Shown: positions 1 through 7,320 of the stretch, in pieces | Layout: each line of letters opens with the position of its first letter | Numbering within the stretch: the stretch's first letter is position 1 | IMG/VR virus record: IMGVR_UViG_3300021401_000003 | Location: 1 to 64,000 of that record | DNA length: 64,000 nucleotides | Origin: a virus | Strand: one strand, 5' to 3' | The notes under the pieces: generated by a model | What the model was told of the DNA's origin: nothing | Database searches by the model: none | The model's input: only the letters and a program-made list of their open reading frames with translations | Program-made: the position numbers and the translations under genes

Positions 1-147
1 ATGCTCGCGTGTTCCCGAACTGACGAATATGCCGCCATTTCCCTGACGGACGGAAACCGTTTCAGCGACACCAGAAGCGATAAAAACGCAGCGGTTCGTG
101 GTCTGGTTTTCTTCGGCAGGAACGTGAAAATTACCGTCCAAAGATAA
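1..147 (+). CDS. Hypothetical protein, possibly 5'-truncated
   Basis: The frame is open from the first base and ends with TAA two bases before the next ATG. If base 1 is the true start the product is 48 residues; otherwise the gene is cut by the window edge. No motif is recognisable. The tight spacing suggests one transcript with the next gene. Confidence 0.5.
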   Translation: MLACSRTDEYAAISLTDGNRFSDTRSDKNAAVRGLVFFGRNVKITVQR

Positions 148-149
148 TT

Positions 150-383
150 ATGCCACGCCTGAAACGATACGCCTACATTCTGGAAACCGGGGATTCTCAA
201 TGGTCGCTTGAAACCACCCGCAAGATGCCGCCGCTCCAAGTGTTCAAGGCTCTCTATCCCCGAATTTCGGAGGAAGCCAAGACCCTTGGGATAATCTTTT
301 CCGTTTCGGGCGGGGACTTGGACGAGCCGGTGTATGTGTCCACGGAACGCGCCCTGCGTCACATTGGCAAATGGATTGAATAA
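150..383 (+). CDS. Hypothetical small protein (77 aa)
   Basis: A short, mixed-charge soluble protein with no recognised motif. It follows the preceding stop by two bases and is followed within three bases by the -35 box of the next promoter, so it is the last gene of its transcript. Confidence 0.7.
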   Translation: MPRLKRYAYILETGDSQWSLETTRKMPPLQVFKALYPRISEEAKTLGIIFSVSGGDLDEPVYVSTERALRHIGKWIE

Positions 384-385
384 CC

Positions 386-414
386 TTGACAGGAAACGAA
401 AAATCCCTTAGATT
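386..414 (+). promoter_or_regulatory. Early promoter, leaderless type
   Basis: TTGACA at 386-391, a 17-base spacer and TAGATT at 409-414. The ATG at 421 lies six bases after the -10, so transcription should begin at or next to the start codon. Confidence 0.85.
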
Positions 415-420
415 AACAAT

Positions 421-726
421 ATGAAAGCACTTGGATACATTACGGCAACGATTCTGGTTTCGGTCTATTCGACCCTCCTGAATGGTTGGGGTCTGACTAA
501 GCTGTGGGCTTGGTTCATCGTCACAACTTTCGGCTTGAAGCCGCTGCCCATCGCCGCTGCGATTGGTGTCTCTCTGGTTGCGAGCTATCTCACGCACCAG
601 TTGATTACTTCCAAGGAGGCGAGCGAGAAAAGCTACGGGCAAGTCATCACCGAAGGCTTTATCTGGACGACCTTCAAGGTTGTGTTCGCTCTGGTGGGCG
701 GGTTCATCGTGAAAGCGTGGATGTAA
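421..726 (+). CDS. Small membrane protein (101 aa)
   Basis: Hydrophobic stretches near residues 5-20, 30-57 and 78-97 suggest three membrane segments, with a charged loop around residues 64-75. A holin-like role is possible on size and topology, but nothing specific supports it and the lysis candidate lies 13 kb away. It is expressed from its own leaderless promoter and followed two bases later by the next gene. Confidence 0.75.
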   Translation: MKALGYITATILVSVYSTLLNGWGLTKLWAWFIVTTFGLKPLPIAAAIGVSLVASYLTHQLITSKEASEKSYGQVITEGFIWTTFKVVFALVGGFIVKAWM

Positions 727-727
727 C

Positions 728-919
728 ATGGAATCCACTTACACCAAGGAGTATGAAGTCAAGTATGTCTTGGGCGAGTGGTGGACTACCTTTGCCACCT
801 GTTCAAGCCGCGAATACGCTGACCGTATCGAACAAATGCTTTTAGCGGACGGCAAGACCACCCGCATTGACGCCATTCGTCAGGGTGTCATCCTCGGAAC
901 CCCGAAACAACAATCGTAA
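728..919 (+). CDS. Hypothetical protein (63 aa)
   Basis: Small soluble protein, second in the transcript started by the promoter at 386. It reads as a short alpha/beta fold (aromatic strand near residues 10-24, then a helix containing YADRIEQML). No family recognised. Confidence 0.65.
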   Translation: MESTYTKEYEVKYVLGEWWTTFATCSSREYADRIEQMLLADGKTTRIDAIRQGVILGTPKQQS

Positions 920-924
920 ATTTT

Positions 925-1137
925 ATGGTCAAGTATCGCATACGCTACAAGTTCAAAAGCCGCATCGGGAACCTGTATTTCAATCTCGAAAAGAGCGAGA
1001 ATGATTTCCGCTCCTGCCAAGTCATCGCTGAAAATGAGCCTGTCGAGGAATGTGAGCGCGTCTTGAAAGCCATTCTTGAAGGCGAGAGAGAAGTAATCAT
1101 CGTCCCTATCCAAGTATCCACTTTCCGTCTCCACTAA
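925..1137 (+). CDS. Hypothetical protein (70 aa)
   Basis: Small charged protein, five bases after the previous stop and two bases before the next start. No motif recognised. Confidence 0.6.
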   Translation: MVKYRIRYKFKSRIGNLYFNLEKSENDFRSCQVIAENEPVEECERVLKAILEGEREVIIVPIQVSTFRLH

Positions 1138-1139
1138 TT

Positions 1140-1370
1140 ATGTCCATCCTGCGCGAATATACCTGCTCCTGTTCCCCGAGCGTTCCTTTCTGCGTCGTCC
1201 ACAAGACTTTGGAGGGCAGGCAGGGTTATTGCTCTTGGTGCGGGAAACCGAATCCAACCCCGACTGGCAAGACCACGGTAATCGAAGGCGACTACTGCGT
1301 GGTTCGTAAGAATGGCACGGAAGTCGAGCGTTACAAAAAGAAAAACTTAGTTGACTCAAGAAACCTATAA
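1140..1370 (+). CDS. Small cysteine-rich protein (76 aa)
   Basis: Contains C-x-C near residues 9-11, a further Cys near 18 and a C-x2-C knuckle (CSWCGKPN) near residues 31-38, so it probably binds one zinc ion. Function unknown. It lies in a run of closely spaced small genes. Confidence 0.6.
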   Translation: MSILREYTCSCSPSVPFCVVHKTLEGRQGYCSWCGKPNPTPTGKTTVIEGDYCVVRKNGTEVERYKKKNLVDSRNL

Positions 1371-1374
1371 ACCT

Positions 1375-1566
1375 ATGCAAAAACAACAAAAATTGGTAGT
1401 CGAGGACAGCATGGCGACGTTCAGCAACTACGTGAACCGCTTAATGAGCGAGGGATGGAAAGCCGTTCCCGGCACGGTTACGGCTACGATGGGGTTGAGT
1501 GGCTCTGGTGCGAACCGAAGTGCTTACTGTATCGTCCTCGAAAAAGAAATCTCCGCAACCGAATGA
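1375..1566 (+). CDS. DUF1737-like small protein (63 aa)
   Basis: The pattern FSNYVNRLMSEGWKAVPG followed by a short strand resembles the DUF1737 family, in which a helix, a GW motif and a beta strand recur in short bacterial and phage proteins of unknown function. ATG at 1375 is preferred over a TTG 24 bases upstream, which would overlap the preceding gene. Confidence 0.6.
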   Translation: MQKQQKLVVEDSMATFSNYVNRLMSEGWKAVPGTVTATMGLSGSGANRSAYCIVLEKEISATE

Positions 1567-1760
1567 TGCCACAAACACCCATCAAGATTTACAAGCGAGC
1601 ATTGTTCGCCTTGTGCGAAAAGGCCATCGAATCGGGAACGAGTAATCAATCCCGCCTCGCTGAATATCTCAAAATCATCGCCAAAGAATCCTACGAGGAC
1701 GGGGTAACTCCAACCATTGAGATAACCCAAGACAGCTTTAATGTGTTGGTTGGATGCTGA
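1563..1760 (+). CDS. Hypothetical protein (65 aa)
   Basis: Starts at an ATGA overlap with the preceding stop, implying translational coupling. The N-terminal half is a basic amphipathic helix (residues 7-35). No family recognised. It ends four bases before the convergent HNH gene. Confidence 0.6.
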   Translation: MMPQTPIKIYKRALFALCEKAIESGTSNQSRLAEYLKIIAKESYEDGVTPTIEITQDSFNVLVGC

Positions 1761-1763
1761 TAT

Positions 1764-2417
1764 TTAATTCAATTTATTGTTTTTGGATAAATTGTCATGC
1801 GCCCAAAGAGGTTGAAGGTTGGTGAAATGACAGGCTTTTAGAAAATCTTCCCTTATCGCCAAATCGAACGAGGATAATGGTTTCACATGGTCAATATGCC
1901 ACTGGCCGTAGTTTTCCCACGACATACCGGAGCTAAATTGATTTTCAAGGTGGGTTTTTAGTTCTGGAATACTGCAACCCAAATCCCTGACCGCGCTTCC
2001 AGTTTTAGATTGTTTTTTGATTGCTTGATATAGTCTGCCACGAAGGTTTATAGATAGTCGCGTATTCAAGTTTTTACGACGATTTCTACTATAAATTGCA
2101 TTTAGAAGTTTGGCGTGAGGGCCACGGCGACGAATTTTGTTTCTCTCTTGCTTTTTAAGCTTGATGGACAAGGAAAGTTGGCGGTATCGGTTTCTATCGT
2201 CTGCGCGATTACAAATTTTACACCTTGTTTTAATCCCGTGTTTGCTGCTGCCTGTGCTGTTTTTTGGAAACTCGGAAATTGGTTTTTCGAGTTGACACCC
2301 ATTGCATCTTTTGGTAGGTAAAGTAAAACCGCTTACGGTGAATGCAGTCTGTGGAACAGAAGACCCTTCCAAGGGGCACGTAAGCGGTAAAGTATCATAG
2401 GTTTCCATAAGCTGCAT
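1764..2417 (-). CDS. HNH homing endonuclease (217 aa)
   Basis: A free-standing homing-type nuclease. Residues about 37-75 hold a zinc-ribbon-like CNGC…CKIC segment. The C-terminal third holds the HNH core: WENYGQWHIDHVKPLSSFD, then the conserved tail FTNLQPLWAHDNLSKNN. Such enzymes cut intron-less or endonuclease-less alleles and spread their own gene; they help no known virion function. The gene lies opposite to its neighbours, as expected for an inserted element, and is preceded by the late-type motif GTGTAATAA rather than an early promoter. Compared with its paralogue at 11,429 it has about 35 extra N-terminal residues, encoded by a segment with a 10-bp inverted repeat. Confidence 0.88.
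   Translation of the reverse strand: MQLMETYDTLPLTCPLEGSSVPQTAFTVSGFTLPTKRCNGCQLEKPISEFPKNSTGSSKHGIKTRCKICNRADDRNRYRQLSLSIKLKKQERNKIRRRGPHAKLLNAIYSRNRRKNLNTRLSINLRGRLYQAIKKQSKTGSAVRDLGCSIPELKTHLENQFSSGMSWENYGQWHIDHVKPLSSFDLAIREDFLKACHFTNLQPLWAHDNLSKNNKLN
2328..2388. repeat. Inverted repeat with inner hairpins in the HNH 5' end
   Basis: ACCGCTTACG at 2328-2337 is repeated inverted as CGTAAGCGGT at 2379-2388. Between them are GTCT…AGAC and CCCTT-CC-AAGGG. The whole forms a three-stem structure on either strand and encodes the N-terminal extension of the HNH protein. Confidence 0.65.
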
Positions 2418-2426
2418 TCATAGAAT

Positions 2427-2434
2427 TATTACAC
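2427..2434 (-). promoter_or_regulatory. Late-type promoter motif before HNH gene
   Basis: Reads GTGTAATA on the minus strand, nine bases before the HNH start. It matches the motif found before virion genes. Confidence 0.55.
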
Positions 2435-2440
2435 ATTTTC

Positions 2441-2469
2441 TTGACATTCAACGAGATAAATTCTATGAT
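2441..2469 (+). promoter_or_regulatory. Early promoter, leaderless type
   Basis: TTGACA, 17 bases, TATGAT, six bases, ATG at 2476. It lies back to back with the late motif of the divergent HNH gene. Confidence 0.85.
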
Positions 2470-2475
2470 AAGATT

Positions 2476-2655
2476 ATGTCAGAGAACCAAAAATCACGAT
2501 TCCCGCAGCACGAAATTGATTTGACCCCTGCTTATACCAAGCTCGGTGAAGAACGTAAGGCTCAGGAAGCCGCCCAAGCTGCTGAAAAGGCCGCAACCGA
2601 TAAAGCTGCCGCTGACGCGGAAGCTGCGAAAAAAGCAGCCGAGGGAGCAAAGTAA
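2476..2655 (+). CDS. Small Ala/Lys/Glu-rich protein (59 aa)
   Basis: The C-terminal two thirds is a long charged alanine-rich helix (residues about 25-58), likely a coiled coil. The N-terminal part is short and polar. Its start is fixed by the leaderless promoter. Its TAA shares a base with the next ATG (TAATG), implying coupling. Confidence 0.7.
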   Translation: MSENQKSRFPQHEIDLTPAYTKLGEERKAQEAAQAAEKAATDKAAADAEAAKKAAEGAK

Positions 2656-2930
2656 TGTCCACGCCACGCGAAATCGAACGCGCCAGATTCAAGGAGCATG
2701 TCGAGCAGATATTGCAGGAACATGGCTTGATAGGCTCAGTTCAAGACCTTGCGGACTTTATCCGTAACCCGGAAGTCGTTTGGTATGGCCCGCATGAGTG
2801 CAATGGCTGTGGTGCCACGATAGTCAAATCGAGCATCAAATCAGGCGGGGTATCTTTGGACGCCCCGCACGACCATCACTATCCTAATCATCAATGGGCA
2901 AGGCATAATTGCCCGTCATCTTCACGATGA
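2655..2930 (+). CDS. Hypothetical protein with Cys/His-rich tail (91 aa)
   Basis: Residues 1-45 read as a helical segment. Residues 48-85 contain H-x-C-x2-C and an HDHH cluster followed by H and C, which could bind metal. No family recognised. Second gene of the promoter at 2441. Confidence 0.65.
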   Translation: MSTPREIERARFKEHVEQILQEHGLIGSVQDLADFIRNPEVVWYGPHECNGCGATIVKSSIKSGGVSLDAPHDHHYPNHQWARHNCPSSSR

Positions 2931-2948
2931 TATGTGTATTAGAATGAA

Positions 2949-3131
2949 ATGGATAGAGATGAATTATCAGAGCGTGTAGAACACCTGATTGAAAAGGTTA
3001 ATGGCTTGGATGTGGCTTTTGGCAGTTCCGCCAAACGTCAGGAAGCCGAGCAGTTAATCGAGTCTGCCGCCGATAGCCTTGAATCATACCTTGACCTTCT
3101 CGAAGATGAAGAAGGCGACGAACCTGAATAA
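2949..3131 (+). CDS. Small acidic helical protein (60 aa)
   Basis: Strongly acidic, predicted mostly helical with heptad-like hydrophobic spacing (residues 5-52). It shares one base with the next gene. Function unknown. Confidence 0.65.
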   Translation: MDRDELSERVEHLIEKVNGLDVAFGSSAKRQEAEQLIESAADSLESYLDLLEDEEGDEPE

Positions 3132-3625
3132 TGAGTGCTGAAATCCTAGAGAAGCAGATGCCGCCCAAGTCGTATTACGTTTTGGGCACGGACTGGTATT
3201 GCTACGTCGAACCAACCGCCAATGACCTTGAGTTCCTGTCCAAAGAGGATAGGATGGTGGAAATCGCTACGAAGGCCGTGGAAGCGTTTTTCGGGCTGGT
3301 GGTCAACGATACCCTCGTCCAGATGGACAAAGAGGTAGAACCGCAAATAGGCGTCGTTCTGGCCATCGTGGAGAAGGGTGGGGAGGACAAGCCGGACGAT
3401 TACGATTACATTCCCTCTTACCTGCCCTTGGGAGGGGCTGGACGTTACGCCGCCAGTCGTCATACCCAAAATCTGTTCGCCGAATGGTTGAAGCAAGCCG
3501 ACGCGAAAGCCAAGGCTCGACTCGCGGTGGACAAAACTAGACAGCCAAGGACGAACCGAAAGGCCAAGTCCCTCGAATTACCCGCCGCCCCCAAACCCCC
3601 GGCGACCCCACCGGAAGCCACCTAA
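3131..3625 (+). CDS. Hypothetical protein (164 aa)
   Basis: A folded N-terminal domain of about 115 residues is followed by a basic helix and a proline/alanine-rich tail (residues about 135-164). No catalytic motif seen. The start overlaps the preceding stop by one base. Confidence 0.65.
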   Translation: MSAEILEKQMPPKSYYVLGTDWYCYVEPTANDLEFLSKEDRMVEIATKAVEAFFGLVVNDTLVQMDKEVEPQIGVVLAIVEKGGEDKPDDYDYIPSYLPLGGAGRYAASRHTQNLFAEWLKQADAKAKARLAVDKTRQPRTNRKAKSLELPAAPKPPATPPEAT

Positions 3626-3660
3626 CCCATTGTTGAAATCCTTTCCACCCACGGAGAACC

Positions 3661-4026
3661 ATGTTTGACCTATTTTTAGACTTTAGGACGCTCCTGTGTG
3701 TCATCTTGTCCCTCGCATTAGGAGTTGAGACGATTTGGCTCATTCATTTGACACATTACGGTCAGGAAAAGTGGGGTGTTTTTCTGACCAAATTCAAACG
3801 ATTTTCCAAGCAAATATGGGCCATAAAAGTGCCTATTGGCAAGGGTTTCATGCAGGTCGGGTGGGCACCGAATACAGGGGATGGGTTAGAGGCCAGCATG
3901 GAGAGTATAAAGAGAGAAGGATATAGGGGGATTGGGGTGGGGGTTGGGTTGGCTCGCGCACTTAAATTTATCCAAATAAAATTCATTAAATATCCAAAAC
4001 AACCCACCAATCATCATCCCTACTAG
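3661..4026 (+). CDS. Membrane-anchored hypothetical protein (121 aa)
   Basis: One N-terminal membrane segment (residues 5-30) is followed by a basic cytoplasmic region. GGAGAACC just before the ATG is a recognisable ribosome-binding site, unlike the leaderless genes nearby. The C-terminal 30 residues are low complexity. Confidence 0.55.
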   Translation: MFDLFLDFRTLLCVILSLALGVETIWLIHLTHYGQEKWGVFLTKFKRFSKQIWAIKVPIGKGFMQVGWAPNTGDGLEASMESIKREGYRGIGVGVGLARALKFIQIKFIKYPKQPTNHHPY

Positions 4027-4180
4027 CACTTACCCCAATGATTCCTGCGTTCTGCGAGGTTTCCCGACACGATAACATAGTTGCCGTTTGCAGGAAAACA
4101 CAGTTGACGCCCACGGGTGCCCACCAATTTAATTCAATAAAATTCATTTAAACGAATAAAAACAAATTAAATTAAACCCC

Positions 4181-4209
4181 TTGACGTTCCTTGAAATAAC
4201 CCCTATGGT
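4181..4209 (+). promoter_or_regulatory. Early promoter, leaderless type
   Basis: TTGACG, 17 bases, TATGGT, six bases, ATG at 4216. The preceding 100 bases are very AT-rich and could act as an UP-type element; they contain no gene. Confidence 0.8.
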
Positions 4210-4215
4210 AATCTA

Positions 4216-4407
4216 ATGAGCGAGAACCTACAAAACTGCCTCGGGGCTGCTGCGGTTATTTTCGCGTTCTGGCTTGGGGTCGCGTGTGTGGCGTGGGCCG
4301 TGGGGCAGGCGAAACCACTAAACAAACCCAATGGCAAAAAACTCAAACCCCCGCGTGACAATGAGAGCTATGACGACTGGGTTGCACGAATGGCATCACT
4401 AAAATAA
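4216..4407 (+). CDS. Single-pass membrane protein (63 aa)
   Basis: One membrane segment (residues 7-29) is followed by a basic linker and the tail DNESYDDWVARMASLK. No function can be assigned. Confidence 0.7.
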   Translation: MSENLQNCLGAAAVIFAFWLGVACVAWAVGQAKPLNKPNGKKLKPPRDNESYDDWVARMASLK

Positions 4408-4415
4408 CAAACCCA

Positions 4416-4444
4416 TTGACACCAGTGTAATCAACTGGTAGTAT
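4416..4444 (+). promoter_or_regulatory. Early-type promoter
   Basis: TTGACA, 17 bases, TAGTAT. The first ATG overlaps the -10 box, so the transcript start would lie inside the candidate gene below; the layout is atypical. Confidence 0.6.
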
Positions 4445-4613
4445 GAGTAAAGAAAAAGATGATGGTGGTGGGTATCCGATGGTGTTTAATTTGGATTTGG
4501 AAGATTCGGTGTCGGCCCGCACACGACCACGTTACCCACGAAAGCGCGTGAGACATAATGGCACAGTGAGACACTTTGGCACACGTTGCAAACGATTTTC
4601 GGGGCAAATATAG
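4443..4613 (+). CDS. Doubtful small ORF (56 aa)
   Basis: An open frame with basic composition whose ATG lies inside the -10 of the promoter. A shorter in-frame start exists at 4479. It may be real from the internal start, or the promoter may serve only the gene at 4656. Confidence 0.25.
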   Translation: MSKEKDDGGGYPMVFNLDLEDSVSARTRPRYPRKRVRHNGTVRHFGTRCKRFSGQI

Positions 4614-4655
4614 ACCCAAACAGAAACGTAATTTTTCGCAAATATACAACAATTT

Positions 4656-5060
4656 ATGGCTTTTCCTGACGAAAAACCTTCCATTCCGAACGATAAATCG
4701 CCAAATACGGCAAAACCGCCAGTTGCCGAAAAACCCCCAAAAAAGACCCTCGCCCAATTCTACGCCGAGCAACAGCAATTAAAATTAAATAAATATCCCC
4801 CGGCTGACAAGGCGCACATCATGGCGAACTGGGGAACGGATGACCCCAAGGTTCGTGCGTTTATGGAGTTGGTCGCGGAATGGGCCGAGCATGAGTTCGA
4901 CAAACAGGAAACGCCCGCGCCAGTCCCCAAGGAAGAACAGTGTCCGTGCCAATGTGGTCATGGTGTTATGTTGCATGATGTTGCGGGCAAGGAACACAAG
5001 TGCCGTGGCAAGGATTGCACCTGTAAAAAATACCAACCCAAACCCCTTGACAAGAAGTGA
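4656..5060 (+). CDS. Zinc-binding hypothetical protein (134 aa)
   Basis: A proline/lysine-rich N-terminus (residues 1-35) leads to a helical middle. The C-terminal segment has C-x-C-x-C-GHG…H…C…C-x-C spacing (residues about 95-125), very likely a structural zinc site. Family not recognised. The 3' end overlaps the -35 of the next promoter. Confidence 0.7.
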   Translation: MAFPDEKPSIPNDKSPNTAKPPVAEKPPKKTLAQFYAEQQQLKLNKYPPADKAHIMANWGTDDPKVRAFMELVAEWAEHEFDKQETPAPVPKEEQCPCQCGHGVMLHDVAGKEHKCRGKDCTCKKYQPKPLDKK

Positions 5061-5075
5061 ATTGTGGTATAGGGT
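5047..5075 (+). promoter_or_regulatory. Early promoter, leaderless type
   Basis: TTGACA, 17 bases, TAGGGT, six bases, ATG at 5082. It is embedded in the last codons of the upstream gene. Confidence 0.75.
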
Positions 5076-5081
5076 AATGGT

Positions 5082-5318
5082 ATGGATATTTACGACGAGG
5101 CCGCGAAAGAGTTTGAGAACATCATGTTCGAGAACCTGAGCAAGCAGACCGTGGCTGTCCAGAGGCAGACGTGTTGCGCGTTGGAGCGCGGGTTAAAGAG
5201 CCTGCGAAACCGTTTGCGCCGAAATACAGAGGAACGCCTGCAACAGCTTGTCAGGTTCCCGAAGTCGCCGCAGGACATGGCGCTCAAGCACAACCCCGAC
5301 TGCGAGTTGGGGGGATAA
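5082..5318 (+). CDS. Hypothetical helical protein (78 aa)
   Basis: Charged, predicted all-helical. No motif recognised. The start follows from the promoter spacing. Confidence 0.65.
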   Translation: MDIYDEAAKEFENIMFENLSKQTVAVQRQTCCALERGLKSLRNRLRRNTEERLQQLVRFPKSPQDMALKHNPDCELGG

Positions 5319-5389
5319 CTACAAAGAGTGCCCCGCCTGCCAGAAATAAGACCCTCAAAGCAAACCAATAATAGCCCAAATAATACACT

Positions 5390-5590
5390 ATGGGTAAAGA
5401 CATTTACTTTCGTGTGGTTGCCAAGGTGCCGGATGGTGACAGGGTGCTGCTCCTTGAGAACGATGACTATTCGTATTACGCCATCGCCACCCCCGAACAG
5501 GCCAAAACCGTCAAGGTCAAGGACTTGATTAAGGTGGAGACTGCCGGGGTGAACTTCGGGTTCTACCGAAAGATTGCAAAAAAGGCTTGA
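5390..5590 (+). CDS. Hypothetical small beta protein (66 aa)
   Basis: Alternating hydrophobic pattern suggests a small beta-barrel or sheet. Its stop TGA (5588-5590) is part of the -35 hexamer of the next promoter. No family recognised. Confidence 0.65.
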   Translation: MGKDIYFRVVAKVPDGDRVLLLENDDYSYYAIATPEQAKTVKVKDLIKVETAGVNFGFYRKIAKKA

Positions 5591-5615
5591 CATAAATTGA
5601 ATTTTAATTCATACT
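5587..5615 (+). promoter_or_regulatory. Early promoter, weaker -10
   Basis: TTGACA at 5587-5592 with CATACT 17 bases later (or TACTCT with a 19-base spacer). The ATG at 5622 follows the -10 by six bases. Confidence 0.65.
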
Positions 5616-5621
5616 CTTAAC

Positions 5622-5891
5622 ATGATTGAAACTAAGCCGAAATCCACGCGAGGCCGCACCAAGGGCAGTTACAGCTTCATCGTTCTGCCCCTCAAGGATG
5701 TGGTGAAACAACTTACCGGGGTGGACATTGCCTCCCCAATCCAAGCAACCTTTTCCGTCAAGTGGGTGGAAGCTGTTGGCATCCAGACCAGCGCCATCGC
5801 CAAGAACAGCCTCGAAACCGCCAAACAAACCACCGTCGCAACTGCCGAAGGCGAACCCATCGCCCCATTGTCCCCCGAAATCGAACTGTAA
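5622..5891 (+). CDS. Hypothetical protein (89 aa)
   Basis: Basic N-terminus (KPKSTRGRTKGSYSF), then a compact core to about residue 55 and a flexible Thr/Ala/Pro-rich tail. It could contact nucleic acid, but no family is recognised. Confidence 0.65.
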   Translation: MIETKPKSTRGRTKGSYSFIVLPLKDVVKQLTGVDIASPIQATFSVKWVEAVGIQTSAIAKNSLETAKQTTVATAEGEPIAPLSPEIEL

Positions 5892-5894
5892 TAC

Positions 5895-6113
5895 ATGAAC
5901 AAACTACCCCAGCACTTTTGGGCCATTCACAAGAAGGTTTATAACCGTGAGTGGCTGTTCCTCGACAAATCAACCCGCCGCATCATCCTCGCAGACCGCG
6001 AAAGCGAGATGGCCGCATGGTTCTACAAAATCGTGATGGATAACGCCCTGCGTTTCTTTCTCGACGAGGAACACAACTACAACTCCCGCCACCGCTTCCA
6101 ATACGCCCGATGA
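5895..6113 (+). CDS. Hypothetical protein (72 aa)
   Basis: Small protein rich in aromatic and charged residues, three bases after the preceding stop and overlapping the next start by four bases (ATGA). Function unknown. Confidence 0.65.
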   Translation: MNKLPQHFWAIHKKVYNREWLFLDKSTRRIILADRESEMAAWFYKIVMDNALRFFLDEEHNYNSRHRFQYAR

Positions 6114-6268
6114 AACTCATTCTAGGCATACTAATGGGCGGGGTGTGTGGTGTCCTGTCGGTCTTGGGATACCAGCAGCAGGGCGGCATACTTGGCTTGG
6201 CCATCATCGCCACCATCATCACCGGGGCAATCGCGGCTACGGAAGTCTGCGAAAACTGGAAACAATAA
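6110..6268 (+). CDS. Small hydrophobic membrane peptide (52 aa)
   Basis: Two hydrophobic segments (residues 2-18 and 24-43) separated by QQQGG form a helical hairpin, with a short polar tail. The start is at the ATGA overlap with the upstream gene. Confidence 0.6.
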   Translation: MKLILGILMGGVCGVLSVLGYQQQGGILGLAIIATIITGAIAATEVCENWKQ

Positions 6269-6272
6269 ACCC

Positions 6273-6301
6273 TTGACAAGTTAAGACAGTTCGTATAGAT
6301 T
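6273..6301 (+). promoter_or_regulatory. Early promoter of the RuvB-like gene
   Basis: TTGACA, 17 bases, TAGATT. The ATG at 6311 is nine bases downstream, leaving a leader of about three bases at most. A GGTGGAG just before the ATG would lie mostly upstream of the transcript start. Confidence 0.75.
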
Positions 6302-6310
6302 GGTGGAGTT

Positions 6311-7279
6311 ATGACTATCACATCTAAAGCAAGCTCGGACGTTTTCGCCGAAGTCGTGGGACAGGCGAGCGTGAAACGAAAGCTCAATTTCTTCCTGACT
6401 GCCGCGCAGGACACCGGAACGGTTCCCCCGCTCCTGTTCCCCGCAGCCAAGGGGGTTGGGAAAACCTTCATCGCCAAGGAGTTTCGCAAGGGACTCTATC
6501 AGCGCACCGGGGATGACGCGGGGCAGCGCAAGCCGCTCTACCCGTTCAACTGCGCCACCATCAAGAACGCCAAGCAGTTCTTCAACTGGATAATCTCCAA
6601 CCGCATTCAGGACAAGGAAGTCACCATCCTGCTGGACGAGTCCCACAAGCTGCCCAACGACCTGTCGGAAGCCCTGTTGACGGTGCTGCAACCCAACAAG
6701 GAAAACAAAAACTCCCTGACCTTCGATGATTATGTCTTGGAGTTCGACATGGCCCGCATTACGTGGATGTTCTGCACCAGCGAAGTCCACAAGATGAACA
6801 AGCCCCTCGTTGACCGCTTGGAGCGTGTTGAACTTGAGGAATATACGGTTGATGAACTGGCGGAAATCGTTCGCCGCAACCTGCCCGAAGTCCAGTTTGA
6901 CGACGGGGTTCTGGAAACCGAAGTGGTGCCCGTGTTGCGCGGCAATGCCCGCTCTGCTCAAAAGATGGCTGGCCACATCAAGTCCTTTTTGGGCAAGTCG
7001 CTGGCGTTCTTCGCCGAAGATTGGGCGCAAATTAAGCTGGCCTTGGGCATCAACCCCCTCGGCCTGACGCCGCAGGAAATCAAGGTGCTGCGTATCTTGG
7101 CGCAACACAAGGAAACCAGCCTGACGCGAATCGCGGCTGTGACGGGTATGTCCCCGGAAGCCTTGAGGCAGGACGTGGAGAGCAGTTTGCAACGCTTGGA
7201 TTTAATGGCAGTTACGACCTTGGGACGTAGCTTGACCCCCAATGGGCATAAATATCTGCAATCCCTAGCAGTTGCATAA
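6311..7279 (+). CDS. RuvB-like AAA+ ATPase (322 aa)
   Basis: Residues 45-52 are the Walker A motif (AAKGVGKT) and 106-110 the Walker B (ILLDE). Sensor 1 follows (FCTSE), then a sensor-2 region RGNARSA resembling the RGTPR of RuvB. The C-terminal ~70 residues form a winged helix ending in a 'LTPNGHKYL' wing, also as in RuvB. Length is close to bacterial RuvB (about 330-350 aa). RuvB drives branch migration of Holliday junctions; a phage homologue would act in recombination-dependent replication or branch processing before packaging. No RuvA or RuvC is seen here; the ERCC4 nuclease at 34,330 could be the functional partner. A clamp-loader role is less likely. Confidence 0.85.
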   Translation: MTITSKASSDVFAEVVGQASVKRKLNFFLTAAQDTGTVPPLLFPAAKGVGKTFIAKEFRKGLYQRTGDDAGQRKPLYPFNCATIKNAKQFFNWIISNRIQDKEVTILLDESHKLPNDLSEALLTVLQPNKENKNSLTFDDYVLEFDMARITWMFCTSEVHKMNKPLVDRLERVELEEYTVDELAEIVRRNLPEVQFDDGVLETEVVPVLRGNARSAQKMAGHIKSFLGKSLAFFAEDWAQIKLALGINPLGLTPQEIKVLRILAQHKETSLTRIAAVTGMSPEALRQDVESSLQRLDLMAVTTLGRSLTPNGHKYLQSLAVA

Positions 7280-7306
7280 AGTTGTTCCCCGTCAGACTAC
7301 TTTTAT

Positions 7307-7315
7307 GTGTAATTG
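7307..7315 (+). promoter_or_regulatory. Late-type promoter motif before HNH gene
   Basis: GTGTAATTG, five bases before the ATG at 7321, inside an otherwise early-expressed region. Confidence 0.55.
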
Positions 7316-7320
7316 ATGTT

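Noticed and set aside
4431-4778. A 115-codon minus-strand frame
   Set aside because: It overlaps a plus-strand promoter and the zinc-binding gene and has an implausible composition.
6281-7192. A 303-codon minus-strand open frame
   Set aside because: It lies opposite the RuvB-like gene, which has clear motifs and a promoter; the minus frame is a codon-bias shadow.
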